64,000 nt of DNA from Mariprofundus sp. KV (GTDB lineage: Bacteria > Pseudomonadota > Zetaproteobacteria > Mariprofundales > Mariprofundaceae). Below are positions 62,620 through 64,000 of the stretch, piece after piece. Location: contig NZ_VWNB01000014.1 in assembly GCF_013387475.1 (NCBI RefSeq), positions 1 to 64,000 on the forward strand. The letters are read 5' to 3'. How positions within the stretch are numbered: the stretch's first letter is position 1; each line of letters opens with the position of its first letter. The position numbers were made by a program, and so were the translations under genes. The notes beneath the pieces are model-generated. The model had not been told where the DNA came from, did no database searches, and saw only the letters and a program-made list of their open reading frames with translations.

Positions 62620-63351
62620 ATGGAACAGCTTGATCAGGTCGCAGCAATTCTCGCCATGACAATGGGTGCTGCCTGGGCCAGTGGTATCAATCTCTATGCC
62701 GCAATTCTGGTGCTCGGGCTGATGGGGAGCACTGGTAATGTCGATCTTCCCCCGGGTCTGGAGATTCTCTCTGATCCGCTGGTGCTCTTTGCTGCAGGCG
62801 CAATGTACTGCGTTGAATTTTTTGCCGATAAAATCCCGGGCATCGATACCGGTTGGGATATGATGCACACCTTTGTCCGCATTCCGGCAGGTGCCATGAT
62901 GGCCATGGGAGCAGTTGGCGAGGTGGATCCGGTTGTCGGACTTGCTGCAGGTATCATGGGTGGCGGGCTTGCTGCCACGACGCATGCCGCTAAAGCGGGA
63001 TCGCGAGCCATTATCAACACCTCCCCCGAGCCCTTTACCAACTGGACAGCCTCGGTAGCCGAAGATGTGGCTGTGGTGGCAGGTCTGTGGACGGCGCTTA
63101 ATCATCCGGTGCTATTCCTGGTGTTGATGGTGCTGTTTATTCTGCTGATGATCTGGATGCTGCCCAAGTTGTGGCGCGGCATTAAACGGGTGGCTGCAAA
63201 GCTGCGCGCTCTGTTTGGTGGCAAAGAGGCACCTCCCGAACCGGAACCTGTTACGCCTGCCACGATTACAGCTGAATCAATTGATCCGCAACCCAAAGAG
63301 CCACCTGACAAATCAGCAGGAGCAAGCAGCGGCGATACCGCTGCGCGATAG
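62620..63351 (+). CDS. DUF4126-family membrane protein
   Basis: 243 residues. The body (about 1-185) has several membrane helices with conserved small-residue runs (GAAWASGINLYAAILVLG, FADKIPGIDTGWDMMHTFVRIPAGA, GLAATTHAAKAGSRAIIN), which is the DUF4126 pattern. A Pro/Glu-rich cytoplasmic tail (about 200-243) follows. Function of the family is unknown. GAGGAG precedes the ATG. Confidence 0.8.
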   Translation: MEQLDQVAAILAMTMGAAWASGINLYAAILVLGLMGSTGNVDLPPGLEILSDPLVLFAAGAMYCVEFFADKIPGIDTGWDMMHTFVRIPAGAMMAMGAVGEVDPVVGLAAGIMGGGLAATTHAAKAGSRAIINTSPEPFTNWTASVAEDVAVVAGLWTALNHPVLFLVLMVLFILLMIWMLPKLWRGIKRVAAKLRALFGGKEAPPEPEPVTPATITAESIDPQPKEPPDKSAGASSGDTAAR

Positions 63352-63468
63352 GCCTTTATCGATAGTCGCCCGCAGGGTGAGGGCCAGGAGGGCCCGAACG
63401 GAAGCAAGTGGCACTTCAAAAGCCATCTGCCCAATTCTATGGTTCCCGTTGACACGAGATGAATAAAT

Positions 63469-63492
63469 CAAAAGCCGTCGCGACGGCAGTTT
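63469..63492 (-). terminator. intrinsic terminator after the histidine phosphatase gene
   Basis: The palindrome GCCGTCGCGACGGC is followed on the minus strand by a T run. It lies 22 bases past the stop of the leftward gene. Confidence 0.7.
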
Positions 63493-63513
63493 TGGCTAAT
63501 GGTTAAAGCGCAG

Positions 63514-64000
63514 TTACTGATTAATGCCGAGAAGGCGGTAGGTGCCCTGGCTGGTTTCGCGCAGATGGGCGATTTTGGCATTGGAGAGCTGGAAGCGACC
63601 TTCAGGTTCCAGGCCTTGCAGGATCTCAAGCAGTCGGCCACCGGAGTGGTAGTGGGTGACAATCAGGATGTTTTTGCCACTACCGCCAAAGGTGCGGATC
63701 ACCCTGTCGGATGATTTGAAAATCATCAGCACACCGTCAGAAAATGAGGTGGGCATATAGACGCGCTCAGACTCCTTATCCGGGAAGATGAAGTAGGGGC
63801 GCATGGCGGATTCAAGCCTGATCATCTCACCGCGCTCAATGCGGAATGCGTAGTTGGAGTCCTTCTTCTTCTGCCAGCAGCACTCATCCAGCTCAGGCCA
63901 GATCTCCGCTTTCAGATTGTTCTTTTTCAGGTAGGGGAAGATGGTATTCATTGCCCGGTATTTGGGGCTGACCAGGATTCTGTCAAAACGGGTGCGCTCG
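63514..64000 (-). CDS. histidine phosphatase superfamily protein (partial, N terminus beyond window)
   Basis: The frame is open to the window edge (at least 162 residues), reading ERTRFDRILVSPKYRAMNT before the internal ATG at 63951, so that ATG is not the true start. LVSPKYRA is the superfamily region that follows the catalytic RHG, which must lie outside. The second histidine is in ILIVTHYHSGGRLLEIL. Substrate unknown; SixA-like, phosphoglycerate mutase-like or another member are possible. Confidence 0.7.
   Translation of the reverse strand, partial: ERTRFDRILVSPKYRAMNTIFPYLKKNNLKAEIWPELDECCWQKKKDSNYAFRIERGEMIRLESAMRPYFIFPDKESERVYMPTSFSDGVLMIFKSSDRVIRTFGGSGKNILIVTHYHSGGRLLEILQGLEPEGRFQLSNAKIAHLRETSQGTYRLLGINQ

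Overview
The window is a dense bacterial chromosome segment with short intergenic gaps, Gram-negative lipoprotein and outer-envelope genes, and no rRNA, tRNA or CRISPR array that I could see. Gene content (iscR type Fe-S regulation, hemA-prfA-prmC, polar flagellar operons with sigma-54 activators, LapD/LapG, many cyclic-di-GMP proteins) points to a motile Pseudomonadota. The overall mix would suit a microaerophilic marine group such as the Zetaproteobacteria (Mariprofundus-like), but that assignment is inference from gene style only.

Layout. 0.2-8.8 kb: an Fe-S operon (iscR, cysteine desulfurase, A-type carrier) behind a recognisable IscR operator, then an ACT-domain regulator, peptide deformylase, a Bor-family lipoprotein, mutM, argS, a SPOR protein, a cell-wall sugar kinase and a SlyD-like isomerase. 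8.9-14.6 kb: a LuxR-type response regulator, then prmC, prfA and hemA on the minus strand, a JAB/MPN-like protein lacking the usual metal residues, and an M23 peptidase. 14.7-16.4 kb: an intact IS1182-family element. 16.5-22.4 kb: maeB, a ketopantoate reductase, and a lapG-lapD pair whose LapD has degenerate GGDEF and EAL signatures, as expected of a c-di-GMP receptor. 22.5-26.3 kb: fliK-flgD-flgE, with a tandem repeat in fliK. 27.1-30.0 kb: a large cation channel with two S4-bearing blocks. 30.1-42.1 kb: a flagellar supercluster read leftward (sigma-54 activator, TPR protein, degenerate-receiver sigma-54 activator, flgBC, fliEFGHIJ, MotE-like). 42.4-50.8 kb: a signalling region (receiver, receiver-GAF-like-HD-GYP, PilZ, diguanylate cyclase, Rossmann-GGDEF fusion, class III nucleotide cyclase). 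50.8-64 kb: housekeeping genes (ispG, hisS, ppk2, cysM, gluQ, a CPA2 antiporter, a YajR-like transporter, gpmI) and the edge of a histidine phosphatase.

The most notable non-genic signal is a pair of almost identical 522 and 518 bp elements at 26.57-27.09 kb and 45.38-45.90 kb. They have 23-bp imperfect terminal inverted repeats, perfect 8-bp target duplications and strong internal hairpins, but no transposase. Both are inserted in the T-tract of an intrinsic terminator. They look like a non-autonomous transposable element (MITE) that targets terminators.

Functionally, the right two thirds joins flagellar assembly to second-messenger control: cyclases, a phosphodiesterase, PilZ and LapD receptors and a LapG protease suggest control of the switch between swimming and surface attachment. 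The LapA-type adhesin, the flagellar histidine kinase and the remaining flagellar genes lie outside the window.
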